DNA from: Sphingopyxis sp. H053
GTDB taxonomy: Bacteria > Pseudomonadota > Alphaproteobacteria > Sphingomonadales > Sphingomonadaceae
Length of the DNA: 64,000 nucleotides
Assembly (NCBI RefSeq): GCF_001468225.1
Contig: NZ_LNRU01000002.1
Coordinates: 186,001 to 250,000, forward strand
Direction of reading: 5' to 3'
Positions 1 through 8,339 of the stretch are shown here, piece by piece. Both the position numbers and the translations under genes were made by a program. The notes under the pieces were generated by a model. It saw only the letters and a list, made by a program, of their open reading frames with translations, was not told where the DNA came from and searched no databases. Numbering within the stretch: position 1 is the first letter of the stretch; each line of letters begins with the position of its first letter.

Positions 1-345
1 GGCCACCAGCGCCGCGGCGCCGGCCCCAGCCTGATCCTCGATGCCGGCGCGCTCGCGCTGTCGAAGGATGTCGGGGCCAACCGCTTCATGCCGAACGCCG
101 GATATGGGCTGGTCTGCGACGCCGCCACGCTCGAGCCGCTGGAATCGCTGACGGTCGTGACCGTGCATCAGGAACATGGCGGCGTGCCCGTGCCCGACGA
201 AAGCTGGTTCAAACGCCTGCCGATCGGCAGCGTCGTCCGCATCCTGCCCAATCACGCCTGCCTGACCTGTGCCGCCTACACCTCCTACGACGTGATGCGC
301 GGCGGGGTGCTGACCGAAGAATGGCCGCGGACCGGCGGATGGTGA
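1..345 (+). CDS. D-serine dehydratase / D-threonine aldolase-like PLP enzyme, C-terminal part
   Basis: The reading frame is open from the first base of the window, so the N-terminal PLP barrel is missing and only the last 114 residues are seen. They match the C-terminal metal-binding domain of fold-type III D-serine dehydratase-like enzymes. The key sign is PNHACLTC near residue 85 of the fragment, whose His and Cys correspond to the zinc ligands of eukaryotic-type D-serine dehydratase. These enzymes turn D-serine or related D-hydroxy-amino acids into a 2-oxo acid and ammonia, or cleave D-threonine; the substrate cannot be settled from the fragment. A RidA-family gene starts 19 bp downstream on the same strand, which fits a dehydratase releasing reactive enamines. 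Confidence 0.8.
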   Translation, partial: GHQRRGAGPSLILDAGALALSKDVGANRFMPNAGYGLVCDAATLEPLESLTVVTVHQEHGGVPVPDESWFKRLPIGSVVRILPNHACLTCAAYTSYDVMRGGVLTEEWPRTGGW

Positions 346-364
346 GGGACTTTCGGAGATCGAG

Positions 365-760
365 ATGAAGGTTCAGAAAATGACAGAGATACGCTGCGCG
401 GCGGCGCCGCCCCCCGGCGGGCATTATGCCCAGGCCATGTTGCACCGCGACACGCTTTATGTTTCGGGCCAGCTCGGCGTGACCGGCGAAACACCCGATC
501 CCGAAAGCCGTTCGGTCGGCGAGCAGGTCAACTTTGCGCTCGGGAACATTGCGGCGATTGTCGGTGTGGTTGGCGCTTCGCCGGACGACATTGTCCGCTG
601 CACCGTCTATGTGACCGACGTCGCGCATTGGGGCGAAGTCAACCGGGCCTATGCGGCGTTTTTTGGCGCGCACCGCCCCGCCCGATCGATCGTTCCCTCC
701 GGTCCGCTGCACTTCAATGCGCTGGTGGAGATCGAAGCCGTCGTCGCGGTGAGTGTCTGA
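365..760 (+). CDS. RidA/YjgF-family enamine/imine deaminase
   Basis: This 131-residue protein has the usual length of the RidA family, which hydrolyses 2-aminoacrylate and other enamines or imines in the cytoplasm. The family signature is in the C-terminal third: PARSIVPSG, whose Arg would bind the substrate carboxylate, followed by ALVEIEAVV. The ATG at 365 is favoured because GGAG lies 6 nt upstream; an in-frame ATG at 380 is a weaker alternative. The gene follows the D-serine dehydratase-like gene closely and is probably cotranscribed with it. A role in quenching its enamine product is an inference from this pairing. Confidence 0.88.
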   Translation: MKVQKMTEIRCAAAPPPGGHYAQAMLHRDTLYVSGQLGVTGETPDPESRSVGEQVNFALGNIAAIVGVVGASPDDIVRCTVYVTDVAHWGEVNRAYAAFFGAHRPARSIVPSGPLHFNALVEIEAVVAVSV

Positions 761-891
761 GACCGGGCGCGAAGCGGACATAGCAAGGTAATAGTGGGCG
801 CGCGCTTTAATCGACTGGCGGTATTTATCGGCGAGCGGTCTGGGGCTAGAGCCCCGATCATAGCGCGAGACTCGAACGCAATCGAATGGTT

Positions 892-919
892 TTGACTATT
901 CTTTAATTTTCAATATCTT
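892..919 (+). promoter_or_regulatory. Candidate sigma-70 type promoter for the YdeI-family gene
   Basis: TTGACT (892-897) and TATCTT (914-919) are separated by 16 nt in an AT-rich pocket unlike the surrounding DNA, 34 nt before the start codon of the next gene. A small GGGGC/GCCCC hairpin (842-855) lies just upstream and could end transcription from the RidA gene, although it has no T tract. Apart from these, the 192-nt gap after the RidA gene holds nothing I recognise. Confidence 0.45.
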
Positions 920-952
920 ATGGCGGAGTGAATTTATGAATGGGACAGGGTC

Positions 953-1549
953 ATGGCCGCCGTCGAGGTAGATCCCAACAAGGTTCACGAATTCGTCGAC
1001 ATGGACGGTTTCTATGACTGGCTGGCCGCGCATCACACCACCGAGCGCGAGGTGTGGATCAAGGTCCACAAGGTCAAATCGGGCCTCGCGTCGATCACGC
1101 CCGAACAGGCGATCCACGCGGCGCTGTGCTGGGGATGGATCGACGCGATCCGCAAATCCTTCGACGAAAAAAGCTTCCTGCAACGCTATACGCCGCGTGG
1201 GCCGAAGAGCGTCTGGAGCCAGATCAATATCGACAATGTCGCGCGCCTGACCGCCGAGGGCCGGATGACCGGGCATGGGCTGAAACAGGTCGAGGCCGCG
1301 AAGGCCGATGGCCGCTGGGATCGCGCCTACCGCGTCAAGGGATCGGAAATTCCGGACGATTTGCAGGCGGCGATCGACGCCGAACCCCGGGCCAAGGCCA
1401 TGTTAGAAAAGCTGACCGCGCAGAACCGCTTCGCGCTGATCTTTCGCCTCGGTACAATCAAGACCGAGACCGGGCGGAAAAAGAAGATCGCCGACATGGT
1501 CGCGATGCTGAAGCGCGGCGAGACTTTTCACCCGCAAAAAGCGAAGTGA
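953..1549 (+). CDS. YdeI/OmpD-associated family protein
   Basis: The 198-residue product matches the YdeI (OmdA) family. An N-terminal block holds EVWIKVHKVKSG and ALCWGWIDAIRKSF, typical of the DUF1801-like fold, and the C-terminal half has the helical OmdA segment ending in GRKKKIADMVAMLKRG. The biochemical role of the family is not established; E. coli YdeI has been linked to resistance to bacteriocin-like stress. No signal peptide or membrane segment is visible, so it is probably cytoplasmic. It appears to be a single gene with its own promoter. The ATG at 953 is preceded by GGGACAGGG. Confidence 0.8.
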   Translation: MAAVEVDPNKVHEFVDMDGFYDWLAAHHTTEREVWIKVHKVKSGLASITPEQAIHAALCWGWIDAIRKSFDEKSFLQRYTPRGPKSVWSQINIDNVARLTAEGRMTGHGLKQVEAAKADGRWDRAYRVKGSEIPDDLQAAIDAEPRAKAMLEKLTAQNRFALIFRLGTIKTETGRKKKIADMVAMLKRGETFHPQKAK

Positions 1550-1567
1550 CCCCGCTGCGGAGCGGTT

Positions 1568-1921
1568 TCAACCGTTGGTCGCAGCAACGATAGCTGCGTC
1601 GGCATCAGCACCGCCCGCCACGGCATCCCACCAATCGCCGAGCGCGTCGATCAGCGGCACGAGCCGTTCGCCGTCGGTGGTCAGGTCATATTCGACCCGC
1701 CGGGGATAGCCTTCGAATTCGGTGCGCTGGACGATCCCCGCATCCTCGAGCTTGCGCAGTTCGAGCATCAGCATCTTGTGCGAGATCGTCGGATTGTCGC
1801 GGCGCAAGTCGCTGAACCTTTTGGTTCCGTCGCTGAGATAATAGAGGAGCAAGGTCGGCCAGCGGCCGCTCAGCACCTGCATCACTTCCTCTATCGGACA
1901 GCGCGAAACCAGATCTTTCAT
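1568..1921 (-). CDS. HxlR-family transcriptional regulator
   Basis: This is a 117-residue winged-helix protein of the HxlR/DUF24 family. It begins with the usual N-terminal cysteine (Cys8, in SRCPIEEVM) followed by LSGRWPTLLLYYL, the first helix of the fold, and continues with SHKMLMLELRKLEDAG in the recognition region. I use the ATG at 1921, preceded by GAGG, rather than the longer open frame, because the family starts here. The single cysteine suggests sensing of electrophiles or oxidants, as in YodB, HypR and QorR; that is inference. It is transcribed divergently from the GST gene across 103 bp that hold a likely operator. Confidence 0.88.
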   Translation of the reverse strand: MKDLVSRCPIEEVMQVLSGRWPTLLLYYLSDGTKRFSDLRRDNPTISHKMLMLELRKLEDAGIVQRTEFEGYPRRVEYDLTTDGERLVPLIDALGDWWDAVAGGADADAAIVAATNG

Positions 1922-1934
1922 CAGAGCCTCATGG

Positions 1935-1958
1935 TTACAAAAAGGTGCGTAATTTACG
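1935..1958. promoter_or_regulatory. Candidate HxlR operator between regulator and GST gene
   Basis: Two overlapping dyads are visible. TTAC-N10-GTAA spans 1935-1952, and CGTAA-T-TTACG spans 1948-1958 as a perfect 11-bp palindrome. HxlR-family proteins bind short TTAC/GTAA-type inverted repeats close to their own promoters, so autoregulation plus control of the divergent GST gene is likely. The site is 14 nt upstream of the regulator's start codon. Confidence 0.55.
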
Positions 1959-2024
1959 TGGCGACGGCGCGTCCTATATCTGGTTTCGCTGCGCAGCTCC
2001 CCCTCAAGAAGATGGAGCAATACA

Positions 2025-2729
2025 TTGGAACCGATCCTTATCTATGGCTTCCCGCTGGGAAGTTCCATGGGCCTCGTCGCGGCGCTCGAATGGCTGGGCA
2101 AACCTTATCGCCTGTGCCGCGTCGACATGCTCGGCGAAATGCGCGAGCCCGCCTATGCCCGCATCAACGCCCGGCACGAGACCCCGGCGCTGATTACCCA
2201 TCAGGGCAATGTCCTGACCGAAACGATGGCGATCGCGCGCTGGTTCGCGGCGCGCGACAGCGAACGGCGCATCAGCTTCGACCCGCTGTCGCCCGAGGCC
2301 GACCGGATGACCCAGCTGATGGCGTTCATCAACACCGGATTTACTGGGTCTTTCACCCCGCTGTGGGTCGCGCTCGAAATGGACCCGCCGCGCCCCGCGC
2401 TGCAAGCGTCGCTCCGCGAATGGGGCAAGGAAGCGGTGATCGAACGCTACGACCGGCTGGAGGAAATGGTCGGCGAAGGCCGCTATCTGGTCGGCGACCG
2501 GCCGACGCTGGCCGATGCGCTGTTCATCGGGGTCGCGCGCTGGCTGGAGTTTCACGAGGTCGCCGAGCCCATTCGCTGGCCGAAGCTCGCGGCGCTGCGC
2601 GCAAGGCTGGAGGCCGACCCGGCCGTCGCCTATGCCACCGCGCTCGAAAGCGGCGCGACGGCGCCGGGTAGCGGCCTTTCCCTCGGCCATGTCCCGCTCG
2701 CCGAAGTCATCGAGCTCTACGGTGCCTGA
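2025..2729 (+). CDS. Glutathione S-transferase family protein
   Basis: The protein has 234 residues. The N-terminal thioredoxin-like domain (about 1-80) carries FPLGSSMGLVAALEWLGKPY with candidate catalytic serines, the cis-proline segment ETPALIT and the glutathione-binding ETMAIARWF. An all-helical C-terminal domain includes LVGDRPTLADALFIG. It would conjugate glutathione to, or reduce, electrophiles in the cytoplasm. The start appears to be TTG at 2025, because GGAG (2014-2017) is well placed and no in-frame ATG fits. Divergence from an HxlR regulator suggests induction by a reactive compound; the substrate is unknown. Confidence 0.85.
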   Translation: MEPILIYGFPLGSSMGLVAALEWLGKPYRLCRVDMLGEMREPAYARINARHETPALITHQGNVLTETMAIARWFAARDSERRISFDPLSPEADRMTQLMAFINTGFTGSFTPLWVALEMDPPRPALQASLREWGKEAVIERYDRLEEMVGEGRYLVGDRPTLADALFIGVARWLEFHEVAEPIRWPKLAALRARLEADPAVAYATALESGATAPGSGLSLGHVPLAEVIELYGA

Positions 2730-2817
2730 CGGGGTGGGTGCGCGGCGCGTCGTCGCCGCGCACCGCTTCCCCGCGTGCGCGATTGTGAGTGCCCGCCAGC
2801 TTTGATAGCAAGGCGTC

Positions 2818-3300
2818 ATGGACAGGATCGAAACCGAAGCATCGGGCGGCTGCCAGTGCGGCGCGGTGCGTTATCATGTCACCGCGGTGCTCGACAGCTC
2901 GCATATCTGTCATTGCCGGATGTGCCAGAAGGCGGCGGGCAATTTCTTTATCGCGCTGATCGGCGTGCCGCGCGACGCGATTACATGGACGCGCGGGGAG
3001 CCTGCGACCTTCAACAGTTCGGACAAGGCGGCGCGCGGTTTCTGCCGCGATTGCGGGACGCCGCTGACCTATGATTATGCCGGGAGCAAGCATATCAATC
3101 TGACGACCGGGTCGTTCGACGATCCGTCGGCGTTCCCGCCGCAAGTCCAGTTCGGGACCGAAGGCCAGCTGTCGCTATTCGAGGACCTGCCGATCAAGGC
3201 CGAGGGCACCACCGAGGAAGTGATGAGCGACCTTGTCGGCGCGATCAAGGCGAGCAACCACCAGCATCCGGACCACGACACCGACCGCTGGCCCGCCTGA
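2818..3300 (+). CDS. GFA (glutathione-dependent formaldehyde-activating)-family protein
   Basis: The 160-residue protein has the zinc-binding cysteine pattern of the GFA/CENP-V fold: GGCQCGAVRYHV near the N terminus, CHCRMCQKAAG in the middle and FCRDCGTPL near residue 77. The family is named after S-hydroxymethylglutathione synthase, but most members have no proven reaction, so only a zinc-bound, possibly glutathione-linked role can be claimed. The C terminus is acidic and His-rich (NHQHPDHDTD). It appears to be a single gene 88 bp after the GST gene. Confidence 0.85.
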   Translation: MDRIETEASGGCQCGAVRYHVTAVLDSSHICHCRMCQKAAGNFFIALIGVPRDAITWTRGEPATFNSSDKAARGFCRDCGTPLTYDYAGSKHINLTTGSFDDPSAFPPQVQFGTEGQLSLFEDLPIKAEGTTEEVMSDLVGAIKASNHQHPDHDTDRWPA

Positions 3301-3305
3301 CCCTC

Positions 3306-3986
3306 CTATGAGGGGAGCGCATTTATCGCCGCGCTGGGCGTCAGGCCAAAGGTTTCGCGAAAGGCGCGCGACAGATGCGCGGTGTCGGCAAAGCCCGCGT
3401 CCATCGCCGCGGTGCGAACGAGCGCGCCCTGCTTCATCTGCTGTGCGGCAAATTGCATCGCCGACCAGCGCTTGAATTCGCGAAAGCCCTGCCCGGTTGC
3501 CGCCCGGAAAAGGCGCAACGCCCGCGTGCGTTCCATGCCGAGCCGCTGCGCCAGCTCGTCCTGCGGCATCCGCCGCATCGGGTCGGCGTAGATCGCGCGC
3601 ACGGCGTCGGCGACGCGCGGCAATGGCGGAGCGGCAGCGACGGTCAACCGCGCGCGCAGCTCGTCGGCGGCATCGCCCGCACCGTCCAGCACTGTGCCCG
3701 CTAATTCAGCCAGCTTCCCGTCGAGCGCGCGCGCCAGCGGAACGTCGAACGGAAAGGCGAGACCATCGAGATAGAGGATGTCGGCGCCGCGCGCGGGCAA
3801 GGCGATGGCATGCACGACGCCGGGGCGGATCAGCAGCATGTCGCCCTCGACCACCATACCATCCAGCGTCAACCGCAGCGGGCCGCCGCGCCCCATCAAA
3901 ATCCCGGTGACCGGATTGGCGTGCGGCGCAAGCAGAGCGTCGACCGGCAGCAGCGAATTCCGGAAAGGGGAGACGGGATCGGGCAT
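3306..3986 (-). CDS. AraC-family transcriptional regulator
   Basis: About 226 residues. The N-terminal half is a cupin-like ligand domain (GGPLRLTLDGMVVEGDMLLIRPGVVHAI). The C-terminal half carries the double helix-turn-helix of AraC proteins, including DELAQRLGMERTRALRLFRAATG, then AAMDAGFADTAHLSRAFRETFGLTP, a standard AraC ending. The start is uncertain: I use the ATG at 3986, but an in-frame TTG at 4022 would add 12 residues, and neither has a strong ribosome site. It lies downstream of an NTF2-like gene in the same direction. The effector and targets are unknown. Confidence 0.82.
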   Translation of the reverse strand: MPDPVSPFRNSLLPVDALLAPHANPVTGILMGRGGPLRLTLDGMVVEGDMLLIRPGVVHAIALPARGADILYLDGLAFPFDVPLARALDGKLAELAGTVLDGAGDAADELRARLTVAAAPPLPRVADAVRAIYADPMRRMPQDELAQRLGMERTRALRLFRAATGQGFREFKRWSAMQFAAQQMKQGALVRTAAMDAGFADTAHLSRAFRETFGLTPSAAINALPS

Positions 3987-4031
3987 CGCTGGGACTATCT
4001 GCCGGTCGAGCGCCGGGCGCAAGCGCCGCCG

Positions 4032-4463
4032 CTAACGGTCGATCCCGGCACGCACGAACGCGCCGTGCATCTCGCGCCCGTTCGGATAGACATCCTTGCG
4101 CACCACCTCGCCCGCATCGTTCAGCGTGACGACGTCGAGCATCCCGACGCGCGCAACAAAAGGCGCGCCGCCCGGTTCGGTCAGCGCAAGCAGCATCGTC
4201 CATTCGAACACCCAATGGTCGTCGCCGTAGAGCCGCCGCCCCATTTCCTGCGTGAAATCGAAGGTCGCGAACAATTGCCGGCAATGCTCGCGCAGCCGCT
4301 CGCGTCCCGTCACAGGCTCGGTGCCGTCGTGGAGCGCGAAGACCGTGTCGTCCGAATGGAGCGAAGCGATCAGGTCGGGATCCTTCGTTTCCCAGCCGAC
4401 ATGATAGCGGTCGAACAGGGCGGCAACGGAAAGGGGGCGTTCGATTTGTGCGGTGGCGGCCAT
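4032..4463 (-). CDS. NTF2/SnoaL-like domain protein
   Basis: This 143-residue protein has the cone-shaped NTF2-like fold pattern: LFDRYHVGWETKDPDLIASLHSD opening, a central GRERLREHCRQLFATF helix, then strands such as HWVFEWTMLLALTEPGG. Such proteins serve as small isomerases, dehydratases or ligand-binding proteins, and nothing here fixes the function. The ATG at 4463 is chosen over the longer open frame because GGGAG lies just upstream. It precedes the AraC regulator by 45 bp on the same strand and may form an operon with it. Confidence 0.75.
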   Translation of the reverse strand: MAATAQIERPLSVAALFDRYHVGWETKDPDLIASLHSDDTVFALHDGTEPVTGRERLREHCRQLFATFDFTQEMGRRLYGDDHWVFEWTMLLALTEPGGAPFVARVGMLDVVTLNDAGEVVRKDVYPNGREMHGAFVRAGIDR

Positions 4464-4567
4464 CTGCTTTCTCCCATGATGTTGCGGAAAGAATAGCGGG
4501 TCGGCTGGCGAATGCGTTGAACAAACGTGCGCCAATTTTCGCTGGCGCGCGACCGCCCATCTGATAG

Positions 4568-4588
4568 CCCTGCCCCCGGGCAGGGGAG
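4568..4588 (+). promoter_or_regulatory. Dyad overlapping the ribosome-binding site of the MFS gene
   Basis: An inverted repeat with 8-nt arms, CCCTGCCC (4568-4575) and GGGCAGGG (4578-4585), ends inside the purine tract GGGGAG (4583-4588) that serves as ribosome-binding site for the ATG at 4598. In RNA the dyad would pair most of that site. The 2-nt spacer means the inner pairs must open, so the real stem is shorter. Confidence 0.4.
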
Positions 4589-4597
4589 CGCTTGAAT

Positions 4598-5833
4598 ATG
4601 GCGACACAATCGATCGAAGGCCGGGCTGGCGGAAAACGGGTGACGTGGATCGTCGTCCTGATCGCGCTTTCGGTCCTGCTCAACTATGTCGATCGCGGCG
4701 CGATCGGCGTCGCCGCGCCGCTGATGAAGGAAGAGCTGGGGCTGTCGGCTACGGGCTTCGGCCTCGCGGTCTCGGCCTTTTTCTGGGTCTATGCCCCCGC
4801 CTGCCTGTTCGTCGGCTGGCTCTGCGACCGCTTTTGCGTCTACCGCGTCTTTGCACTCGGCGTGGCGATCTGGGCGATCAGCACCGCGCTCACCGGTTTC
4901 GCGGGCGGACTGATATCTCTGATCATCCTGCGGCTGTTCCTCGGGTTGGGCGAGAGTATCGCCTTTCCGGGCAGCAGCAAGATTTTCGCTGCCGAAGTGC
5001 CGGTCGAGCGGCGCGGCATCGCGAACGCGTCGGTGTCCGCAGCGATCGCATTCGGCCCTGCCATCGGCGTGCTCGCAGGCGGCGCGATCCTTGGCGAATG
5101 GGGCTGGCGGCCGGTCTTCTGGATTTTCGGCGCGGTGACTTTGCTGTGGCTCATCCCCTGGCAATTCGCCGCGGCGTCGATGCGGGCACGCGCGGGCACA
5201 GTGCCCGCGAGCGAGCGGGTATCGATCCGCCGTCTGCTTCGCGTGCCGGCGCTGTGGAAGATGAGCGCCGTCCATTTCCTGTCGAACTACGGCTTTTATT
5301 TCCTGCTCGCGTGGCTGCCGCTCTACCTCGTCAACACGCGCGGTTATTCGATCGGCGAGATGACCGCGCTGACGACGCTGAGCTTCACGACGCAAGGTGT
5401 CGTCGCGCTCGCGGGCGGCTGGCTGTCCGACCGCATGGTCGCGAAAGGCGCCAATGAGGGCGAAGTACGCCGCTGGCTGATGATCGCGGGGCAGCTCGCC
5501 ATCGGCACGGCGACCGCCGGCATCGCGGTCGCGGATGGCTATGCGATGCTCGCGCTGTGGCTGGCGGTCGCAGGCTTCGGTGCCGGGCTGATCGCCACGA
5601 ATATCTTCGCCGTCGGGCAGATTTTCGCGGGGCCGCGCGCGGCGGGCAGCTGGATGGGGGTGCAGAATGCGCTCGGCAATATTTCGGGCATCGTCGGCCC
5701 GATCGTCACCGGGCTGATCGTCGATTATCTTGGCGGCTATGGCTATGCCTTTGCGGCCGCCGCCGTGCTGTCGCTGCTGGGGGCATTGCTGTGGTGGAAG
5801 CTCATCCCCGAAATCCGCACGCTCGATCTTTAG
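4598..5833 (+). CDS. MFS transporter, anion:cation symporter (ExuT/GudP-like) type
   Basis: A 411-residue integral membrane protein with about 12 hydrophobic segments. LNYVDRGAIGVAAPLMKEELGLS after the first helix and RLFLGLGESIAFPGSSKIFAAEVP near residue 115 match the anion:cation symporter branch, whose members take up hexuronates, glucarate, phthalate or other organic acids. The substrate cannot be deduced. The ATG at 4598 has GGGGAG about 9 nt upstream; the TTG at 4592 would be too close to it. The stop overlaps the end of the convergent ogt gene by 4 bp. Confidence 0.85.
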   Translation: MATQSIEGRAGGKRVTWIVVLIALSVLLNYVDRGAIGVAAPLMKEELGLSATGFGLAVSAFFWVYAPACLFVGWLCDRFCVYRVFALGVAIWAISTALTGFAGGLISLIILRLFLGLGESIAFPGSSKIFAAEVPVERRGIANASVSAAIAFGPAIGVLAGGAILGEWGWRPVFWIFGAVTLLWLIPWQFAAASMRARAGTVPASERVSIRRLLRVPALWKMSAVHFLSNYGFYFLLAWLPLYLVNTRGYSIGEMTALTTLSFTTQGVVALAGGWLSDRMVAKGANEGEVRRWLMIAGQLAIGTATAGIAVADGYAMLALWLAVAGFGAGLIATNIFAVGQIFAGPRAAGSWMGVQNALGNISGIVGPIVTGLIVDYLGGYGYAFAAAAVLSLLGALLWWKLIPEIRTLDL

Positions 5834-6312
5834 GCCGCTCGTTCGAGATCGAGCAGGAACGCCTTTGCCTCAAGCCCGCCGGCGAAACCGGTCAGCTTGC
5901 CGGTCGATCCGACGACGCGGTGGCATGGCGCGATGATCGAGATGGGGTTGCGGCCATTGGCGGCGCCGACCGCGCGCGATGCGCCGGGGGCGCCGAGCTG
6001 GTCCGCGATCTCGCCATAGCTGCGCGTCTCGCCGAACGGGATAGCGAGCAGCGCGGCCCAGACGCGCTTCTGGAAATCGGTGCCGGCGAACGATAGCGGC
6101 ACGTCGAAGGTGCGGCGTGTCCCGGCGAAATATTGCGCGAGCTGCCGCTCGGTTTCGAGCAAGACCGGATGGTCGGCCTTTTCGGTCAATGCGCCGAGCC
6201 GGACACGGTCGGGCTTGTCATTTTCCCACAAGATGGCGGCGAGTCCGCGGTCATCGGCGACGAGGGTCAATTCGCCGACCGGCGACCAGATGGTTTTGGA
6301 ATAATGGGTCAC
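5830..6312 (-). CDS. ogt: Methylated-DNA--protein-cysteine methyltransferase
   Basis: A 160-residue suicide DNA-repair protein that transfers the alkyl group from O6-methylguanine to its own cysteine. The active-site block [21 protein letters not shown] is present with acceptor Cys130 in [29 protein letters not shown] is the DNA-binding winged helix with its helix-turn-helix, and [11 protein letters not shown] carries the arginine finger. It has the length of a stand-alone Ogt and no Ada regulatory domain. It is divergent from purT. Confidence 0.95.
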   Translation of the reverse strand: MTHYSKTIWSPVGELTLVADDRGLAAILWENDKPDRVRLGALTEKADHPVLLETERQLAQYFAGTRRTFDVPLSFAGTDFQKRVWAALLAIPFGETRSYGEIADQLGAPGASRAVGAANGRNPISIIAPCHRVVGSTGKLTGFAGGLEAKAFLLDLERAA

Positions 6313-6428
6313 GGGTTGTTCCTTTGGATGTCATTCGCTGTCGCACTTTGATGCTGAAATCCATATGGCGGAGGCCGCGCAGCGATGCGTCCCGAATCTT
6401 GCGCCCAACGTCGATGGAAAGTTTTTGC

Positions 6429-7610
6429 ATGACCCCCACCGCCACCATCCTCCTCCTCGGTTCGGGCGAACTCGGCCGCGAGTTCGTGATTTCGGCGAAG
6501 CGGCTCGGATGCCGCGTCATCGCGTGCGACAGCTATGAAGGCGCGCCCGCGATGCAGGTTGCCGATGGCTACGAGGTGTTTTCGATGCTCGACGGCGACG
6601 CGCTGCGCGCCACTATCGAAAAGCATCGCCCCGATCATATCGTGCCCGAGGTCGAGGCGATCCGCACCGAAATCCTCGCCGAAGTCGAGGCCGAGGGCTT
6701 TCACGTCGTTCCCTCGGCGCGCGCGGCGCAGCTGACGATGAACCGCGACGCGATCCGCGACCTCGCCGCGAGCGAACTGGGCCTCAAGACCTCGACCTTC
6801 GAATATGCGACGTCGCGCGAGGAACTGGTCGCGGCCGCCGAACGCATCGGCTTCCCGCTTGTCGTCAAACCCGTGATGTCGTCGTCGGGCAAGGGCCAGA
6901 GCACAGTCAAGGACGCGGGCGGCATCGACGCGGCGTGGGATTATGCCGCCGCGGGCATGCGCGGCGACCGGCTGCGCGTCATCGCGGAAGCCTTTATCGA
7001 TTTCGATTACGAGATCACGCTGCTCACCGTTCGCCACAAGGACGGCGTCAGTTTCTGCCCGCCGATCGGCCACCGGCAGGAACGCGGCGACTATCGCGAA
7101 AGCTGGCAGCCCGCCGCGATGTCCGATGCCGCGCTCGCCGCGGCGCAGGACATGGCGACGAAGGTCGTCGATGCGCTCGGCGGCCACGGCATTTTCGGGG
7201 TCGAATATTTCGTGAAGGGCGACGAGGTGATCTTCTCCGAACTCTCGCCGCGCCCGCACGACACCGGCATGGTTACGCTGATCTCGCAATCGCTGTCCGA
7301 ATTCGACCTGCACGCGCGCGCGATCCTCGGCCTGCCGATCCCGGCGATCGCGGTGCCCGACGCGAGCGCGAGCGCGGTGCTGCTCGCCGACCGCGATGCG
7401 AGCGATTTCGCGATCACCGGTCTCGCCGAGGCGCTGACCCCGCCGAACGCCGAAACCGCCGTCGATGCGCGCATCTTTGGCAAACCGGTGACGCGGCCGT
7501 ATCGCCGCATGGGCGTCGCGCTCGCCAAGGTCGCGGGCGGCAGCACCGACGACGCACGCGCGGCGGCGGTTGCGGCGGCGGCAAAGCTGCATATCGACTA
7601 TCGGGGCTGA
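6429..7610 (+). CDS. purT: Formate-dependent phosphoribosylglycinamide formyltransferase (PurT)
   Basis: The 393-residue ATP-grasp enzyme makes formyl-GAR from GAR, formate and ATP in purine synthesis, an alternative to folate-dependent PurN. It starts with [21 protein letters not shown], the pre-ATP-grasp dinucleotide-like fold. It then has [19 protein letters not shown] (ATP-binding loop), [28 protein letters not shown] (metal-binding Glu and Asn-like site) and a C-terminal domain ending [12 protein letters not shown]. Length matches E. coli PurT (392). The start is taken at 6429, the start of the conserved fold; an in-frame ATG at 6414 would add five residues. purA lies 14 kb downstream. 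Confidence 0.95.
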   Translation: MTPTATILLLGSGELGREFVISAKRLGCRVIACDSYEGAPAMQVADGYEVFSMLDGDALRATIEKHRPDHIVPEVEAIRTEILAEVEAEGFHVVPSARAAQLTMNRDAIRDLAASELGLKTSTFEYATSREELVAAAERIGFPLVVKPVMSSSGKGQSTVKDAGGIDAAWDYAAAGMRGDRLRVIAEAFIDFDYEITLLTVRHKDGVSFCPPIGHRQERGDYRESWQPAAMSDAALAAAQDMATKVVDALGGHGIFGVEYFVKGDEVIFSELSPRPHDTGMVTLISQSLSEFDLHARAILGLPIPAIAVPDASASAVLLADRDASDFAITGLAEALTPPNAETAVDARIFGKPVTRPYRRMGVALAKVAGGSTDDARAAAVAAAAKLHIDYRG

Positions 7611-7626
7611 CGCGCTAAGCAGGGGC

Positions 7627-8307
7627 ATGGCCGAGCGCCCTTCCCCACTGATCCGCTGGCTGGTTATCGCGGCGTTGCTGTTGTCGATCGTCGGCATGCC
7701 GCTGATCTTCCGCGAGGAATTTGTCGCGGTGAGCGACCGCGTCCTCGCTGCGGCCGATGAGCGTCCCCTCGCCGCCGCGGCGTTGATCGTTGGCGCGCTG
7801 ACGCTCGATGTGTTCCTGCCGGTGCCCAATGGCGTGACCAATACGCTGGCGGGGGCGGCTTTCGGATTCGCGGTCGGCACGCTCGTCATCTGGCTCGGGC
7901 TGATGGGTGGCAGCCTTGCGGGCTATGCGGTCGGGCGCTGGGCAGCGCGGCCGCTCGCCAAGCGCTTCCTCAGCGCCGGCGATCTGGACCGCGCGCACGA
8001 ACTCGCCGAACGCATCGGCCCGGTCGCACTCATCCTTTCGCGCCCCGTGCCGTTTCTTTGCGAACTGACCGCGATGGCTGGAGGGATCGCGGCGATGGCA
8101 TTCGGGCGCTTTGCGCTCGTCATGGCGATTGCCAATCTGGGTGTCGCGATGCTGTTCGCCGCGATCGGGGCGGCGGCGGTCGAGCAGGCGTCGTCGGAGC
8201 TGCTGATGCTCGGCGCGGTGGGACTGCCGCTTGCCGCGTGGCTCGGCTGGCAGGGCGTCGAGCGGTGGCGCAACGCGAAGAGGACGAAAGCGGGAACAGC
8301 GCCCTAG
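7627..8307 (+). CDS. DedA/TVP38 (VTT-domain) membrane protein
   Basis: A 226-residue polytopic protein with about five hydrophobic segments. The VTT-domain core is visible: FLPVPNGVTNTLAGAAFG, an amphipathic re-entrant region, then LMGGSLAGYAVGRWAARPLAKRFL and LILSRPVPFLCELTAMAGG, with the Arg-Pro and Glu residues typical of the family. VTT proteins (DedA, TMEM41B, VMP1) act as lipid scramblases or flippases in the inner membrane; which lipid is moved here is unknown. The gene lies 16 bp after purT and 32 bp before polA on the same strand. Confidence 0.85.
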   Translation: MAERPSPLIRWLVIAALLLSIVGMPLIFREEFVAVSDRVLAAADERPLAAAALIVGALTLDVFLPVPNGVTNTLAGAAFGFAVGTLVIWLGLMGGSLAGYAVGRWAARPLAKRFLSAGDLDRAHELAERIGPVALILSRPVPFLCELTAMAGGIAAMAFGRFALVMAIANLGVAMLFAAIGAAAVEQASSELLMLGAVGLPLAAWLGWQGVERWRNAKRTKAGTAP

Positions 8308-8339
8308 GCCGCTCGCAACTCGGCTGCTACATCCCCGCC

